From assembly GCF_014199535.1 (NCBI RefSeq), contig NZ_JACHNV010000001.1, positions 868,001 through 932,000 on the forward strand: 64,000 nt of DNA, read 5' to 3'. How positions within the stretch are numbered: position 1 is the first letter of the stretch; every line of letters starts with the position of its first letter. This document shows positions 42,779 to 50,257 of the stretch, piece after piece. Below the pieces are notes generated by a model. The model did not search any database. It saw nothing but the letters and a program-made list of their open reading frames with translations, and was not told the DNA's origin. Made by a program: the position numbers and the translations under genes. Source of the DNA: Hymenobacter latericoloratus (GTDB taxonomy: Bacteria; Bacteroidota; Bacteroidia; Cytophagales; Hymenobacteraceae).

Positions 42779-43792
42779 TTACAGCGTGGGTACCCCGTTT
42801 ACGGTCGTGTACTTGAGCACGTACTTCTTGTCGGGGTTGATGTACTTGAAGGCACCCTGGCACATGAGCGCGGCCTCGTGGAAGCCGCACAGAATCAGCT
42901 TCAGCTTACCGGGGTAAGTGTTGATGTCGCCGATGGCGTAGATGCCCGGCTCCGAGGTAGAGTAGTCCACGGTATTCACCTTCACGGCGTCGTCTTCCAG
43001 TTCCAGGCCCCACTCGCCAATGGGCCCCAGCTTGGGCGTCAGGCCGAACAGGGGAATAAAGCTGTCCACGTTTACCGTTTCGGTTTCGCCGTTATTGGCC
43101 GTAATAGTCACGGCTTCAAGCTGGCCGTTGCCGTGCACATGCGTTACGTTGGAGCTCAGCACCAGCTTCACTTTGCCCGCCTCGTGCAGGTTCTTCACTT
43201 TCTCGGCCGAGTCGGCGGCGCCGCGGAAGGTGGTGCCGCGGTGGACCAGAGTTACCTCTTTCGCCACGTCGGCCAGGAAGATGGTCCAGTCCAGAGCCGA
43301 GTCGCCGCCGCCGGCAATAACCAGGCGCTGGTTGCGGAAGGTTTCCGGGTCGCGCACCATGTAGTACACGCCTTTGCCGCTTTCATAATCCGTGAGCCCG
43401 TCGATGGCCGGTTTGCGCGGCTCGAAGGAGCCCAGGCCGCCGGCAATGGCAATGGCTTTGCACAGGATTTCAGTGCCGTCAATGGTCGTCACGCGGAAGG
43501 AACCATCTGCCAGCTTTTCGTAGCCCTCTACCCGCTCCCCCAGCGTGAAGGTGGGATGGAAGGGCTCAATCTGCCGCATCAGGTTCTGAATCAGGTCACC
43601 GGCCAGTACTTCGGGGTAGCCCGGAATGTCATAGATCGGCTTCTTCGGGTAGATTTCGGAGAGCTGACCGCCTACCTGAGGCAGCGCGTCCACTACGTGG
43701 CAGCGCAGCTTCAGCAAGCCGGCTTCAAATACAGCAAACAGGCCTACCGGGCCGGCCCCAATAATGCAGATATCAGTGGAAATAGAATTCAT
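42779..43792 (-). CDS. Ferredoxin--NADP reductase, thioredoxin-reductase-like type
   Basis: A 337-residue flavoprotein from ATG 43792 (MNSISTDICIIGAGPVG). The FAD dinucleotide-binding motif GAGPVG is at 12-17, the NADPH motif is AGGGDSALDW, and GIYAIGDINTYPGKL is the FAD-binding end. There is no CxxC redox pair, so it is the YumC-type ferredoxin reductase rather than thioredoxin reductase. It passes electrons from NADPH to ferredoxin, likely the one encoded just downstream. Promoter box TATCTTTG at 43889-43896. An earlier ATG at 43906 lies upstream of the promoter box and is rejected. Confidence 0.94.
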   Translation of the reverse strand: MNSISTDICIIGAGPVGLFAVFEAGLLKLRCHVVDALPQVGGQLSEIYPKKPIYDIPGYPEVLAGDLIQNLMRQIEPFHPTFTLGERVEGYEKLADGSFRVTTIDGTEILCKAIAIAGGLGSFEPRKPAIDGLTDYESGKGVYYMVRDPETFRNQRLVIAGGGDSALDWTIFLADVAKEVTLVHRGTTFRGAADSAEKVKNLHEAGKVKLVLSSNVTHVHGNGQLEAVTITANNGETETVNVDSFIPLFGLTPKLGPIGEWGLELEDDAVKVNTVDYSTSEPGIYAIGDINTYPGKLKLILCGFHEAALMCQGAFKYINPDKKYVLKYTTVNGVPTL

Positions 43793-43888
43793 CAGCGAAA
43801 AGTGAAAACAAAACAACGAGCGGGCGAAGCGCCGGGGTACTAACCACCAAACCCGCCAAAACGTTGGGGGATGCCTCACTTGCGGGCG

Positions 43889-43896
43889 CAAAGATA
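43889..43896 (-). promoter_or_regulatory. -7 box for reductase-ferredoxin unit
   Basis: TATCTTTG on the minus strand, an exact match, about 97 nt upstream of ATG 43792. Confidence 0.6.
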
Positions 43897-43940
43897 GGCA
43901 GGCCACGGCAGCTAGCCCACCCCCGGCCTGTTCTACTTCG

Positions 43941-44348
43941 CTAAGCGGGCTGGGCCAGGCTGTAGCCCAGCAAAAAGTACTCGGCCTCAGCGCGGTCCGT
44001 AAACTGGTATACCGGTAAGGCCAGCCGCTCGCCCAGCAGGCGGCTCAACGACTGCATGGTGAGGGAGGAGGGGTGAACCTCGGCCATGACCGATATACCC
44101 GATTCCTTCAGCAACTCCCGCAGCTGCACGTACAGCGGAACGAGCCGCACGTTGGGGCCCAGCGTCCGCGAGACGTCGCAGAGCACCGTGAAGCCCGGCT
44201 GCACCCGTTGCAGAATGCGCTGCCAGTCAGCCAGGAAGTAGGGCATAGCCTGAGCAAGCGTTTGCTCTTCCCGGCGTTCGTAGGTGATGTGGTTGTGTAG
44301 AGAATCTAAATAAATCCGGTATTCGGGCCGATAGGCGACGAGTTGCAT
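43941..44348 (-). CDS. Hypothetical cytoplasmic protein
   Basis: Not firmly recognised. A 135-residue protein from ATG 44348 (MQLVAYRPEYRIYLDSLHNH). No signal peptide. Alternating helices and strands (AMPYFLADWQRILQRV, GFTVLCDVSRTL, SGISVMAEVHPSS) suggest a small alpha/beta fold such as a STAS or SpoIIAA-like domain, but the phosphorylated Ser motif cannot be identified. A further in-frame ATG at 44414 is possible. It is divergent from the MFS transporter, with an inverted repeat between them. Confidence 0.65.
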   Translation of the reverse strand: MQLVAYRPEYRIYLDSLHNHITYERREEQTLAQAMPYFLADWQRILQRVQPGFTVLCDVSRTLGPNVRLVPLYVQLRELLKESGISVMAEVHPSSLTMQSLSRLLGERLALPVYQFTDRAEAEYFLLGYSLAQPA

Positions 44349-44419
44349 GAAGGTGTGTGCTATGAGGCCAGGAACGTGCCCCCGTAAACGCAGTCGGCGG
44401 CAAAAAAAGTCCATGGATG

Positions 44420-44469
44420 GGAAAATCGTCTGTCTACTATTGGGAAAGAGAAAGTGGAGACGGTTTTCC
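44420..44469. promoter_or_regulatory. Inverted repeat between divergent genes
   Basis: GGAAAATCGTCT (44420-44431) is matched by AGACGGTTTTCC (44458-44469), 11 of 12 positions complementary, with a 26-nt spacer. It lies between a minus-strand hypothetical gene and the MFS gene and could be an operator. Weak evidence. Confidence 0.35.
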
Positions 44470-44639
44470 TGAGGCCAGTGGTTGGCTACGGGCAGTGCTG
44501 GTAAGAGTGCCTCCCGTTAATGGGTCCAATGTGCCGCTGTGGCAGGGCAGCTACTTTCAGCTGCTGCCGTAGGGTAGGCGGACAGCTGTAACGAAAAGCG
44601 TTAGGTACCTTCACCCAACCAACTTGTTCAGCTACGCCA

Positions 44640-45938
44640 GTGCTGCCTTCTCCAATCCACCCACCAGTGCCCCGCGCTCGGCTTTCCCGGGCTTCCCTGG
44701 TAGTAGCCGCCTGCTCTACCATCATTGAGTGGTACGACTTCACGCTGTGCCTGTACTTTGCCACCGTTCTTTCCCGGGTGTTTTTCGGGCCGGGCGAAAC
44801 GTCACTGCTCACGGCCCTGGGCGGGTTTGCGGTATCCTATCTGATGCGGCCGCTGGGGGCACTGGTTTTCGGGCACATCGGCGACCGGTACGGCCGGCGG
44901 CGGATGATGCTGTTATCTATGGCCTTGATGACGGGCGCTATGCTCGCTACGGCGCTACTCCCCACCCACGCTCAGATTGGGAGCCTAGCCGGTTGGTTGC
45001 TCTTGGTGCTGCGGTGCCTGATGGCCTTTTCCGTGGGTGGCGAATACACCGGGGTGGTAGCCTACCTGCTGGAGGGCGCCCCACCCCGCCGCCGGGGGGC
45101 GGTTACCTCGCTGGCCGCGGCGGCCAGCGAGGTGGGGGCCTTGCTGGCCGTAGGGGTGTGCGCCCTGCTCGTGTACGCGCTACCCCCACCTAGCCTAGAT
45201 ACCTGGGGGTGGCGCCTACCCTTCCTGTTCGGGGCAGTTCTGGCCGGCGGCGTCTGGGCGGCCCGCTCTACCATGCAGGAGTCGCCGGACTTCGAGCGGC
45301 AGCAGCAAGCGGGTACGGTGCCTGCCGAGCCTCTGCTCCACACGCTACGGTACCACCGCGCGGCTATTCTGCGCACATTTTCCATTTCCGCCCTTGGCTC
45401 CATTACCTATTACGTGGGCATTACGTACGTGCCAACCTTTCTGGCTACCACCGGCCGGCGCGGCGAAGGGGAGGCGTTGGGCCTCTCGACTGTTGCCGCC
45501 GTCGTGGTCATTCTGGTAACCCCCTTCGTTGGGTTGCTATCCGACCGCCTGGGCCGTAAGCCGGTATTGGCTGTACTGGCCGGAGCCAGCGCCCTGCTAC
45601 CCACCACCTTGTTTTCCTGGATGCGGGGCGGTAGCTCCGGGCAGGCTGTAGTGGGGGCAGTGATACTGGCGGCGGTGGCCGGCGGCGTGAGTGCCGTAGG
45701 TGCCGCTGCCACTGCTGAGCAGTTCCCCGGCGAGGGCCGATTAAGCGGATTAGCCTTGGGTGCCACGGTCGCCACGGCCGTTTTTGGCGGATTAACCCCC
45801 TTCTTGGCGGAACTGCTTATTGCCCGCACGGGTTGGCCGCTCGTGCCCGGAGCTATGATTGCCGTGGTGGCGTTGCTGGTGTTGCCCGTTCTGCTCACTA
45901 TGCCCGAAACTGCCTTCTTGCACAGGAAACAGGCGTAA
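44640..45938 (+). CDS. MFS transporter, metabolite:H+ symporter type
   Basis: A 432-residue transporter with about twelve transmembrane helices. IIEWYDFTLCLYFA near residue 30 and GHIGDRYGRRRMM near 75 are signatures of the MHS branch (relatives carry proline, betaine, citrate, ketoglutarate). LLSDRLGRKPVLA repeats the loop signature in the second half. Start is GTG 44640, with a box TACCTTCA at 44606-44613. The substrate cannot be told. No metabolic genes are next to it; downstream is tRNA-Arg in convergent orientation. Confidence 0.9.
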   Translation: MLPSPIHPPVPRARLSRASLVVAACSTIIEWYDFTLCLYFATVLSRVFFGPGETSLLTALGGFAVSYLMRPLGALVFGHIGDRYGRRRMMLLSMALMTGAMLATALLPTHAQIGSLAGWLLLVLRCLMAFSVGGEYTGVVAYLLEGAPPRRRGAVTSLAAAASEVGALLAVGVCALLVYALPPPSLDTWGWRLPFLFGAVLAGGVWAARSTMQESPDFERQQQAGTVPAEPLLHTLRYHRAAILRTFSISALGSITYYVGITYVPTFLATTGRRGEGEALGLSTVAAVVVILVTPFVGLLSDRLGRKPVLAVLAGASALLPTTLFSWMRGGSSGQAVVGAVILAAVAGGVSAVGAAATAEQFPGEGRLSGLALGATVATAVFGGLTPFLAELLIARTGWPLVPGAMIAVVALLVLPVLLTMPETAFLHRKQA

Positions 45939-46012
45939 GCAAATCCAACCCCAGGATTGCCCCATCAGGCGTACTGAGAGCGGAAAGGAAATCAGAAAAC
46001 CTGAAAAAACGA

Positions 46013-46043
46013 AAAAGCCCTTAGCAGCTTGCTAAGGGCTTTT
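46013..46043 (-). terminator. Terminator of tRNA-Arg (shared with MFS gene)
   Basis: A 13-bp stem AAAAGCCCTTAGC (46013-46025) with its complement 46031-46043, three nt from the tRNA 3' end. Confidence 0.9.
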
Positions 46044-46046
46044 CTG

Positions 46047-46120
46047 TGGTCACGTAGGGAGTCGAACCCCAAACCTTCTGATTCGTAGTCAGATGCTCTA
46101 TCCAATTGAGCTACGCAACC
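46047..46120 (-). tRNA. tRNA-Arg (anticodon ACG)
   Basis: A 74-nt cloverleaf. The acceptor arms are GGTTGCG and CGTGACC with two G-U pairs, the D-loop holds AATTGGA, the anticodon stem TCTGA/TCAGA frames CTACGAA with anticodon ACG (read as ICG after deamination), and the T-loop is GTTCGAC. The discriminator is A and CCA is not encoded. It has its own promoter at 46163-46194. Confidence 0.96.
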
Positions 46121-46162
46121 ATGTTGTTACCATTTCGGGAGCGTTCCACCGTTTTGGTTGTG

Positions 46163-46194
46163 CAAAGATAGCGGGTAAATTTCCGGACCTGCAA
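46163..46194 (-). promoter_or_regulatory. Promoter of tRNA-Arg
   Basis: On the minus strand TTG (46194-46192), 21 nt, then TATCTTTG (46170-46163), a full Bacteroidota consensus, 42 nt upstream of the tRNA. Confidence 0.75.
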
Positions 46195-46251
46195 GCTGTA
46201 AGGTAAAATTCGTGCAGAAAAAGGGAGCGTAAGACTGCAAGATGCTGAAAT

Positions 46252-46977
46252 TCAGCTGAAATTTTTTTGCTCTTTTTCAACACCTCGCTGCAGTGCCCGC
46301 TTGAGAGCCCGGGTAAACAGGAAGTACAAGCCAAATAACGACACGGCTACCAGCACTACCACCAGCACCTTGCCCGCCGTGCCCGTATCGGGGTCCTGAA
46401 TAAGCAGGAGCACATCCTGCGCCTTGGTACCGAGCCAATAGAAAAACAGCGTCCGGGGCAGCATCCCGACCACTGAAGCAGTGAGAAACTGCTGGCGCGG
46501 CACCCCCATTACAGCCAGAATGAACGTGATAAGGGCAAACGGCAGCACCGGCGAAAGCCGGGTGAGCAACACCAGCCGCCAGCTGTCGGCGCGCAACTCG
46601 TGCATGATGGCGTGCGCCTTCGGGAATTTCTCTAGCAGGCCAATCAGCTTGCCCTTGTCCAAGGAGGTAGCCAGCATGTGCCCGAATAAAGCGGCCAGGA
46701 TATAGGTTAACAGCATGCCCGCGAAACCAGGCCAGCCGAAGTAAAACGCCGTGACCAGTACTACCACCGTGGTATGGGTGAGGGCAAACGTCATGGTAAA
46801 AGCCACCACCACAAAGTACAGCAGCATCTGTAAGGCCGAGGGATGCCGCAGCCACTCGGCATTTTCGTGCAGGCCCCAGGCCAGAGCACTATCCCCGACC
46901 AGGGGCAGCACCGCCAGCAGAAACAGGGAAATCAGGGTGGAAGTATTCTGGTGAAAAAGCTCTTTCAGAAAAGCCAT
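46252..46977 (-). CDS. VTT-domain (TVP38/TMEM64, DedA-like) membrane protein
   Basis: A 241-residue inner-membrane protein from ATG 46977 (MAFLKELFHQ). Five to six hydrophobic segments and the family core are present: FGWPGFAGMLLTYILAALFG, then a helix with LRADSWRLVLLTRLSPVLPF and a re-entrant GMLPRTLFFYWLG. This superfamily includes flippases and scramblases for undecaprenyl phosphate and phospholipids; the exact substrate here is unknown. A box TACCTTCG is at 47018-47025, 41 nt upstream. A Met codon five residues earlier is possible. Confidence 0.88.
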   Translation of the reverse strand: MAFLKELFHQNTSTLISLFLLAVLPLVGDSALAWGLHENAEWLRHPSALQMLLYFVVVAFTMTFALTHTTVVVLVTAFYFGWPGFAGMLLTYILAALFGHMLATSLDKGKLIGLLEKFPKAHAIMHELRADSWRLVLLTRLSPVLPFALITFILAVMGVPRQQFLTASVVGMLPRTLFFYWLGTKAQDVLLLIQDPDTGTAGKVLVVVLVAVSLFGLYFLFTRALKRALQRGVEKEQKNFS

Positions 46978-47088
46978 AGGCAGCAATAACACGCGGACCG
47001 GCAGTGTGCGGCCGGCCCGAAGGTAAGAACGTAAGAACCGGCGCGAAGGCTACAGGCTGCCACGCTTAGCCAAGCGCAGGGGGGAGCA

Positions 47089-47119
47089 ACGCACCGGGTA
47101 ACTAAAGCTTCCGGTGCGT
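47089..47119. promoter_or_regulatory. Inverted repeat just upstream of the cystathionine gene -7 box
   Basis: ACGCACCGG (47089-47097) and CCGGTGCGT (47111-47119) are perfect inverted 9-mers with a 13-nt spacer. They end 4 nt before the -7 box, overlapping the -33 zone, which fits a repressor operator. As it lies upstream of the start of transcription it cannot be a riboswitch of that gene. Confidence 0.5.
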
Positions 47120-47122
47120 GGT

Positions 47123-47130
47123 TACCTTTG
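47123..47130 (+). promoter_or_regulatory. -7 box for cystathionine gene
   Basis: TACCTTTG, exact TAnnTTTG match, 41 nt before ATG 47172. Confidence 0.65.
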
Positions 47131-47171
47131 CCAACACGATTACGGACTCTTATTCCTTCAGCTCCCGCCAG

Positions 47172-48311
47172 ATGAAATTCGGAACCAAGGCTATTCACGC
47201 GGGCGTGCACCCCGACCCCACCACCGGGGCCATCATGACGCCCATTTACCAGACCTCAACCTACGTGCAACGCTCGCCCGGCGACCACAAAGGCTTCGAG
47301 TACTCGCGCACCCACAACCCTACCCGCTCCCAGCTCCAGGATGCGCTGGCCGCCCTCGATAACGGCAAGCACGGCCTGGCCTTCGCCACCGGCATGGCCG
47401 CCATCGACTGCATCGTGAAGCTGCTGCAGCCCGGCGACGAGGTGATTTCAACCAACGACCTGTACGGGGGCTCCTACCGCCTCTTCACGAAAGTGTACCA
47501 GAACTACGGCATCAAGTTTCACTTTGTGCCCATGCACGACATGACGGCCGTGGAAGCCGCCGTGACCGAGCGCACCAAGCTGATTTGGGTAGAAACGCCC
47601 ACCAATCCGCTGCTGAACGTAATTGATATTGCCGCCGCCTCGGCCGTGGCCAAGAAAGCCGGTGCCCTGCTGGTGGTGGACAATACCTTCTCCACGCCCT
47701 ACCTGCAAACCCCGCTGGAACTGGGCGCCGATATGGTGATGTACTCCCTGACCAAGTACATGGCCGGCCACTCCGATACGGTGATGGGCGCCGTGATTGT
47801 GAATGATGACGAGCTGCACCAGCGCCTGAGCTTCTACCAGAACGCCTGCGGCGGCACGCCCGGCCCCCAGGACTGCTTCCTGGTGCTGCGTGGCCTCAAA
47901 ACCCTGCACGTGCGCATGCAGCGCCACTGCGAAAACGGCCGCAAAGTAGCCGAGTTCCTCAAGGCTCACCCTAAAGTGGAGAAAGTGTACTGGCCCGGCT
48001 TCGAGGATCACCCCAACCACGCCATTGCCGCGAAGCAAATGCGCGACTTCGGGGGCATGATTTCCTTTGTGCTCAAGGGCGACCGGCAGGCAGACGCCGT
48101 GGCCTGCCTGGAGAAATTCCAGCTGTTTTCCCTGGCCGAGAGCCTGGGCGGCGTGGAAAGCCTCTCGGGCCACCCGGCTACCATGACCCACGCCAGCATT
48201 CCGGCTGAGGAGCGCCGCAAAGCGGGCCTGTCGGACTCGCTGATTCGCCTGAGCGTGGGCATTGAGGACGCCGATGACCTGCTGGAGGACCTGCAGCAGG
48301 CCATTGGGTAG
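47172..48311 (+). CDS. Cystathionine gamma-synthase/lyase (Cys/Met PLP enzyme)
   Basis: A 379-residue PLP enzyme of the Cys/Met metabolism family. The PLP-binding Lys195 is in SLTKYMAGHSD. YSRTHNPTR, GMAAIDCIVKLLQPGDEVI and WVETPTNPLLNV are family blocks, and the C-terminus holds ESLGGVESLSGHPATMTHAS. MetB-like synthase and CGL-type lyase cannot be separated by eye. ATG 47172 (MKFGTKAIHAG) is the conserved start. A strong inverted repeat sits over its promoter, consistent with control by sulfur-amino-acid supply, which is inference. Its stop overlaps the GTG of the next gene. Confidence 0.93.
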   Translation: MKFGTKAIHAGVHPDPTTGAIMTPIYQTSTYVQRSPGDHKGFEYSRTHNPTRSQLQDALAALDNGKHGLAFATGMAAIDCIVKLLQPGDEVISTNDLYGGSYRLFTKVYQNYGIKFHFVPMHDMTAVEAAVTERTKLIWVETPTNPLLNVIDIAAASAVAKKAGALLVVDNTFSTPYLQTPLELGADMVMYSLTKYMAGHSDTVMGAVIVNDDELHQRLSFYQNACGGTPGPQDCFLVLRGLKTLHVRMQRHCENGRKVAEFLKAHPKVEKVYWPGFEDHPNHAIAAKQMRDFGGMISFVLKGDRQADAVACLEKFQLFSLAESLGGVESLSGHPATMTHASIPAEERRKAGLSDSLIRLSVGIEDADDLLEDLQQAIG

Positions 48312-48835
48312 TGCGCGGCTTTGTGCTCCTGATGGGGGTAGGCCGGTTGCTGGGCCCGGCTGGTGCGGCCGTGGCTCAGCAGCCGGGCCCACCCGCCGCT
48401 ACCCCGTTTAGTCGGGCCAACATCATTCGGGTGCAGACTGCCGCTCCGCCGGATTCTGTGCTGGCGCAGCTCAGGCAGCACCTAACTGCCCGCGGCTATA
48501 CCATCGACAGCCTGGATGCCGCCCGCGGCCTGCTGACTACCAGGGTGGTAGTGCCCGCCACACGCCCGGCGGAACAGCTGAAACTGCGCGCCGTGCGCGG
48601 GGCCTTTGGCTGGAAAATAACTGGCCTGTTCACCCTGGAAGGCCCCATGCGCGGCAGTGCAACGGCGTTTCCGGCTCAGTTTCTCGGGCTGGAAAATGCA
48701 CCGGCCAAAACGGCTTTTCGGGAGGTAGAGGCTCTGGCCCGCGCCGTGCCGCGAGGCACCCTAAGCTACGACCGGGCTAAGGTCAGCTTCGGGCCTTTCA
48801 CGAAGCTGGAGGAGGCCTTGAAAGCGGTATGGTAA
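48311..48835 (+). CDS. Secreted hypothetical protein
   Basis: Not recognised. A 174-residue protein whose GTG start overlaps the cystathionine gene stop by one base (TAGTG), so it is probably co-translated. A signal peptide of about 23 residues ends AVAQQ. The mature part reads as a small alpha/beta domain: SVLAQLRQHLTARGYTIDSL, LLTTRVVVPATRP, FGWKITGLFTLEGP. It resembles lipoprotein-like domains that measure a difference between variables but no family can be named. A terminator follows. Confidence 0.65.
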   Translation: MRGFVLLMGVGRLLGPAGAAVAQQPGPPAATPFSRANIIRVQTAAPPDSVLAQLRQHLTARGYTIDSLDAARGLLTTRVVVPATRPAEQLKLRAVRGAFGWKITGLFTLEGPMRGSATAFPAQFLGLENAPAKTAFREVEALARAVPRGTLSYDRAKVSFGPFTKLEEALKAVW

Positions 48836-48854
48836 CGAAATGCACGTAATGCTC

Positions 48855-48882
48855 AAACGCCCGGCCTGCTGGCCGGGCGTTT
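48855..48882 (+). terminator. Terminator after cystathionine unit
   Basis: A 12-bp stem AAACGCCCGGCC (48855-48866) with its complement 48871-48882, loop TGCT, then TGTTTT; 20 nt past the stop. Confidence 0.85.
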
Positions 48883-49016
48883 GTTTTACCGGGTGGCGTA
48901 GCGCACGTGCCGGTCGGGCGGGCTTGGTCCTGGGGGCGCCCGGGAATCAGCCGGTGCAATCTGGGAGCTTTACCAGCCCGTATATGATGGCCTTGTTCTC
49001 TGCTGTGTTTCTGCGT

Positions 49017-49721
49017 ATGCGCCTTCTGGTTTTGTTTTTCCTGCTGCTTGGCTTTGGCTGCACCGAGCCGGCCACCGACCCGGCCCCGCGTACTACCCCG
49101 CCCCAGGCGCCAAAGCCGGCCGCGGCCCAGATCCGCTACCTGGCCCTCGGCGACTCGTACACCATTGGGGAGGGCGTGCCCGCCACGGACCGTTGGGGCG
49201 TGCAGCTGGCCCAGCTGGGCCAATCCGATGGCATTCAGCCGCCCGATATCATTGCCCGCACCGGCTGGACCACCGCCGAGCTGCAGCAGGCCATCAGGGC
49301 GGCCGACAACCGCAACACCTACGAGCTGGTTTCCCTGATGATTGGAGTCAATAACCAGTACCGGGGCCAACCGGTAGCCACTTACCGTACCGAGTTGCGG
49401 GAACTGCTGCAAACGGCTATTCGCTTTGCCGGCGGCCGGCCGGGCCGGGTGTTTATGCTGTCCATTCCGGACTGGGGCCGCTCGCCCTACGCCCGCAACC
49501 ACGACCAGGAGCAGATTACCGCGCAAATAAACCAGTTCAATGCCGCGGCTCAGCAGGAGTGCCGGCAGGCGGGAGTAACCTACCTGAACATCACCGACCT
49601 GACCCGCACCGCTGCCCCCGACGCTACCCAGTTCGCCCCCGACGGCCTGCATTACTCAGGCAAGCATATGCAGCAGTGGGCGCAGCTGGCCTTGCCGGTA
49701 GCCCGGCAACTGCTGCAGTAA
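49017..49721 (+). CDS. SGNH/GDSL hydrolase lipoprotein
   Basis: A 234-residue esterase-like lipoprotein from ATG 49017 (MRLLVLFFLLLGFGCTEP); Cys15 is a probable lipidation site though the lipobox is relaxed. The SGNH blocks are present: block I LGDSYTIGEG with Ser47, block III with Asn in IGVNNQ (about 112), and block V DGLHYSG with Asp209 and His212. Substrate unknown; relatives act on acyl esters of lipids or polysaccharides. ATG codons upstream (48987 region) would add residues before the signal and are less likely. Confidence 0.87.
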   Translation: MRLLVLFFLLLGFGCTEPATDPAPRTTPPQAPKPAAAQIRYLALGDSYTIGEGVPATDRWGVQLAQLGQSDGIQPPDIIARTGWTTAELQQAIRAADNRNTYELVSLMIGVNNQYRGQPVATYRTELRELLQTAIRFAGGRPGRVFMLSIPDWGRSPYARNHDQEQITAQINQFNAAAQQECRQAGVTYLNITDLTRTAAPDATQFAPDGLHYSGKHMQQWAQLALPVARQLLQ

Positions 49722-50257
49722 GGCTCGCCCTCAGGCCTGCCAGGCTGCCACAAACTGCACCGGGCCGGGCAAACAAAATCAGCCGACGGCTGTAGTAGTG
49801 CACAGGTAGCGCCTCTGCCCCGCAGTAAGGGTAGGGCGCTTTCTACCTGGTGCCGCGTGAAAAATCACTTCCTTGTTAGTCTCACTGCTCAGGAAAGCCG
49901 GTTGGATACAGCCTCTGGCTTCCGGAGCCCCCTTGATTTGCTTACCCCCTCGAAGCAGCTGGGGTGTTGTTGCTGTTGGTAGCAGGGCCGGCTGCGGGCC
50001 TGAAGTAAACTGCCGCCTCAATGCGGTTTTCCCGGTGACGTTGCTGGTAAGCTGAACCCTACCAGCCCTTGAGCGCCCCGGTGCGTATGGGGCAGAAGGA
50101 GCCAGTAAAAGTAGGTGAAACGTCCGCCGCAAAGCGGTTGCTCTGGTGTCGTTGGGCTGCCCGTGAGGCCGGCGCGCCTCTTTCCTGTGTTGGGCTGGCC
50201 GCTGACTTCCGTGGGGGAAGCCGGCGGCAGTACGTGTTTTTCTTTTTCTCTTTTCCT
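49722..50257. other. Long region upstream of TonB receptor, 536 nt
   Basis: No supported gene. The sequence has several small G+C stems, for example GCTGGTA/TACCAGC at about 50043-50066, and a purine-pyrimidine run ending in TCTTTTCCT just before the receptor ATG. The length is unusual for this window and could hold a leader RNA. No known riboswitch could be matched with confidence. Confidence 0.5.

Noticed and set aside
46993..47171. S-adenosylmethionine riboswitch before the cystathionine gene
   Set aside because: The only clear stem lies upstream of the -7 box and is not transcribed with the gene.
50000..50257. Cobalamin riboswitch before the TonB receptor
   Set aside because: Short similarities (GGTGAAA, GCCGCTG followed by GGGGAAG) but no B12-box AGnCAGGAGACCTGCC-like segment could be found.
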